A stretch of 64,000 nucleotides of DNA from Streptomyces sp. CG 926 (GTDB lineage: Bacteria > Actinomycetota > Actinomycetes > Streptomycetales > Streptomycetaceae), in NCBI RefSeq assembly GCF_003148825.1, contig NZ_QGGZ01000003.1, positions 672,999 through 736,998 on the forward strand, in the 5' to 3' direction. The translations under genes and the position numbers were made by a program. Position 1 is the stretch's first letter. Every line of letters starts with the position of its first letter. A model generated the notes under the pieces. The model saw nothing but the letters and a program-made list of their open reading frames with translations, was not told the DNA's origin and did not search any database. Shown in pieces: positions 63,783 to 64,000 of this stretch.

Positions 63783-63855
63783 TCAGGAGTCGGAAGGGCC
63801 CAACAGCCCGGAAGACAAACCCCGCTGACTGGGGGTCAGGCCCGAAAGGATCTGA

Positions 63856-63861
63856 TAGAGT
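63856..63861 (+). promoter_or_regulatory. rRNA operon promoter, third copy (-10)
   Basis: TAGAGT in GATCTGATAGAGTCGGAAA. The -35 side (GGGGTC region, about 63833) is weak, as in known stringently controlled Streptomyces rrn promoters. Confidence 0.6.
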
Positions 63862-64000
63862 CGGAAACGCAAGAACAGAACGAAAGCCCGGAGGAAAGCC
63901 CGAGAGGGTGAGTACAAAGGAAGCGTCCGTTCCTTGAGAACTCAACAGCGTGCCAAAAATCAACGCCAGAAGTTGATACCCCGTCCACTTCGGTGGATGA
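63862..64000 (+). promoter_or_regulatory. rRNA operon leader (16S begins beyond the window)
   Basis: The sequence TTGAGAACTCAACAGCGTGC (63934-63953) followed by CAAAAATCAACGCC is the conserved actinobacterial rrn leader/antitermination region. An AAGGAA-N7-TTCCTT hairpin lies at 63917-63935, and GTCCAC-TTCG-GTGGAT near the right edge forms another. No 16S sequence is inside the window. Confidence 0.88.

Overview
This window is high-GC actinobacterial DNA, almost certainly a core chromosomal segment of a Streptomyces. The evidence is the strong G/C third-position bias, the many GTG starts with GTGA/ATGA overlaps, a MerR-like BldC, an Lsr2-type nucleoid protein, an NsdA-like developmental regulator, several SpoIIE-type phosphatases, and an order dnaX-purD-purC-lsrL-purSQL-purF-purM-vdh-bldC-hrpA that matches, from memory, the S. 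coelicolor order. There is no prophage, transposase, CRISPR array or large biosynthetic cluster. Most genes look like conserved housekeeping or developmental genes.

Layout. 1-1.6 kb: tail of a gene, a DoxX-like membrane protein, an ATP-grasp-like protein, tRNA-Ser. 1.7-25 kb: SRP RNA and dnaX, then the purine genes purD, purC, purS-purQ-purL, purF and purM. Interleaved with them are a degenerate M48-peptidase-like membrane protein, a dimethylformamidase-beta-like protein, an ABC exporter fused in one operon to a two-component system, three tRNA-Gly genes, the Lsr2 paralogue, a frameshifted gene, a META lipoprotein and a Tat-exported sulfatase. 25-29 kb: DUF3073 protein, valine dehydrogenase, an unknown protein, then bldC with a long dyad-rich upstream region. 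29-41 kb: tRNA-Asp, HrpA helicase, a DsbA/CcdA thiol-redox pair, tRNA-Phe/Asp/Glu, a minimal zincin overlapping two FluC/CrcB fluoride-channel subunits, a DEAD-box helicase, tRNA-Lys. 41-50 kb: acetyltransferase, tRNA-fMet, a membrane PP2C, an M23 endopeptidase that overlaps a PrsW-type protease tail-to-tail, trmB, lhgO, an NsdA-like regulator. 50-64 kb: an asparagine-synthetase-like protein, two MFS/MarR pairs, a sigma factor carrying its own zinc finger, membrane segment and extracytoplasmic domain, a TetR regulator, NDH-2, a SpoIIE/ATPase regulator, and finally the promoters and leader of an rRNA operon whose 16S gene starts beyond the right edge.

How the parts relate. The purine enzymes cover steps from PRPP amidation (purF) through GAR (purD), FGAM (purS/Q/L), AIR (purM) and SAICAR (purC). 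They lie as separate transcription units with their own terminators rather than as one operon. Eleven tRNAs, the SRP RNA and an rrn leader make this a translation-rich region. Developmental control (BldC, NsdA-like, SpoIIE phosphatases, LsrL) is concentrated on the same segment. No convincingly new multigene system is visible. The most unusual items are the one-piece sigma/anti-sigma/sensor protein, the cyclase-like asparagine-synthetase paralogue next to the NsdA-like gene, a 15-bp-phased MarR operator array, the inactive M48-like protein, and several sets of dyads or tandem repeats upstream of lsrL, bldC and tRNA-Asp. Start codons were chosen by ribosome-binding site, overlap with neighbours and family length. 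Alternatives are given where they matter.
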